Positions 4,911-5,135 of a stretch of 5,135 nucleotides of DNA are shown piece by piece (the first letter of the stretch is position 1; the number at the start of each line of letters is the position of its first letter). Position numbers and translations under genes: made by a program. Origin of the DNA: Sulfuricella sp. (GTDB taxonomy: Bacteria > Pseudomonadota > Gammaproteobacteria > Burkholderiales > Sulfuricellaceae); contig JAIOJM010000068.1 of NCBI GenBank assembly GCA_019911785.1, positions 1 to 5,135 of the forward strand, written 5' to 3'. The notes beneath the pieces were generated by a model. It saw only the letters and a list, made by a program, of their open reading frames with translations, did not search any database and was not told the origin of the DNA.

Positions 4911-5135
4911 ATGAAAAAACTTTGCTTACTGGCACTGGCATTGACTTTGGCACAGACCGTTCCCGCCTTGGCCGGGGCGCCCCAGCAGCCCAAGGCACCG
5001 GGGATCGAATCCAAGGACTATGTCTGGAACGAACCGGCCGGCGAAAAGGCCGAAATTCTCAAATTGAGGGGCGATGCCGAACGCGGCCGCAATGCCTACC
5101 GCGTTTGCCAGGGCTGCCACAAGCCGAACGGCGCC
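4911..5135 (+). CDS. Exported c-type cytochrome, N-terminal part only (runs off the window)
   Basis: The first 75 residues are present and the frame is open to the edge. A Sec signal peptide covers residues 1-22 (MKKLC, a leucine/alanine-rich core, cleavage near PALA|GAPQ). A charged linker with the YVWNEPAGEKAE segment (37-48) follows, then a class I cytochrome c domain beginning with GDAERGRNAYRV and the haem motif CQGCH (66-70, Cys66, Cys69, His70). The distal ligand and any further haem sites lie outside. ATG 4911 follows AAGGA (4898-4902) by eight bases. Its position after a second c4-like gene suggests a periplasmic electron-transfer cluster whose products need the adjacent ResB-CcsA synthase. 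It could be a c4/c553-like or multihaem protein; the visible part does not decide. Confidence 0.85.
   Translation, partial: MKKLCLLALALTLAQTVPALAGAPQQPKAPGIESKDYVWNEPAGEKAEILKLRGDAERGRNAYRVCQGCHKPNGA

Noticed and set aside
4808..5120. Overlapping minus-strand frames near the right end
   Set aside because: They lie opposite the third cytochrome and its leader, have no recognisable domains, and are best explained as shadows.

Overview
This window looks like the chromosome of a beta-proteobacterium that uses the System II (Ccs) route of cytochrome c maturation. I infer this from the gene order (c4-type dihaem cytochrome, then resB, then ccsA), the moderately high GC content with GC-rich third codon positions, and the abundance of small periplasmic c-type cytochromes. 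An autotrophic or respiratory lineage such as the Nitrosomonadales/Gallionellaceae group would fit, but I cannot fix the genus by eye. No mobile elements, CRISPR arrays, tRNAs or rRNAs are visible.

Layout, left to right. Positions 1-97 are an AT-rich intergenic region holding a 34-bp imperfect dyad (21-54) on which plausible promoters for both strands lie. A ribosome-binding site on the minus strand points to a divergent gene that starts just beyond the left edge. Positions 98-718 encode a dihaem cytochrome c4-like protein, followed at once by a strong intrinsic terminator (749-775). Positions 793-2853 encode ResB and 2856-4001 encode CcsA, the two membrane proteins that carry haem across the membrane and attach it to apocytochromes; they are tightly coupled. 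A 158-base gap (4002-4159) with dyads and a -35-like element precedes a second dihaem c4-like cytochrome (4160-4792), a diverged paralogue of the first. A 118-base gap with several inverted repeats and a 7-bp tandem repeat (4793-4910) leads to the start of a third exported c-type cytochrome (4911 to the right edge, incomplete).

How the genes work together: ResB and CcsA form the cytochrome c synthase. The three cytochromes around them are secreted with Sec-type signal peptides and are likely clients, since each carries CXXCH haem-attachment motifs. The thiol-reducing partners of System II (CcsX/ResA and CcdA/DsbD) are not in the window and must be elsewhere.

Two start sites deserve care. The longest reading frame for resB begins at a GTG inside the terminator stem (754), so 793 is the better start. 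The longest frame for the second cytochrome begins at a TTG (4091), but a good ribosome-binding site and the signal peptide place the start at GTG 4160. Overall this is a recognisable housekeeping bioenergetic locus. The novelty is in the intergenic dyads and structures and in the paired c4 paralogues flanking the maturation genes, not in an unknown gene system.
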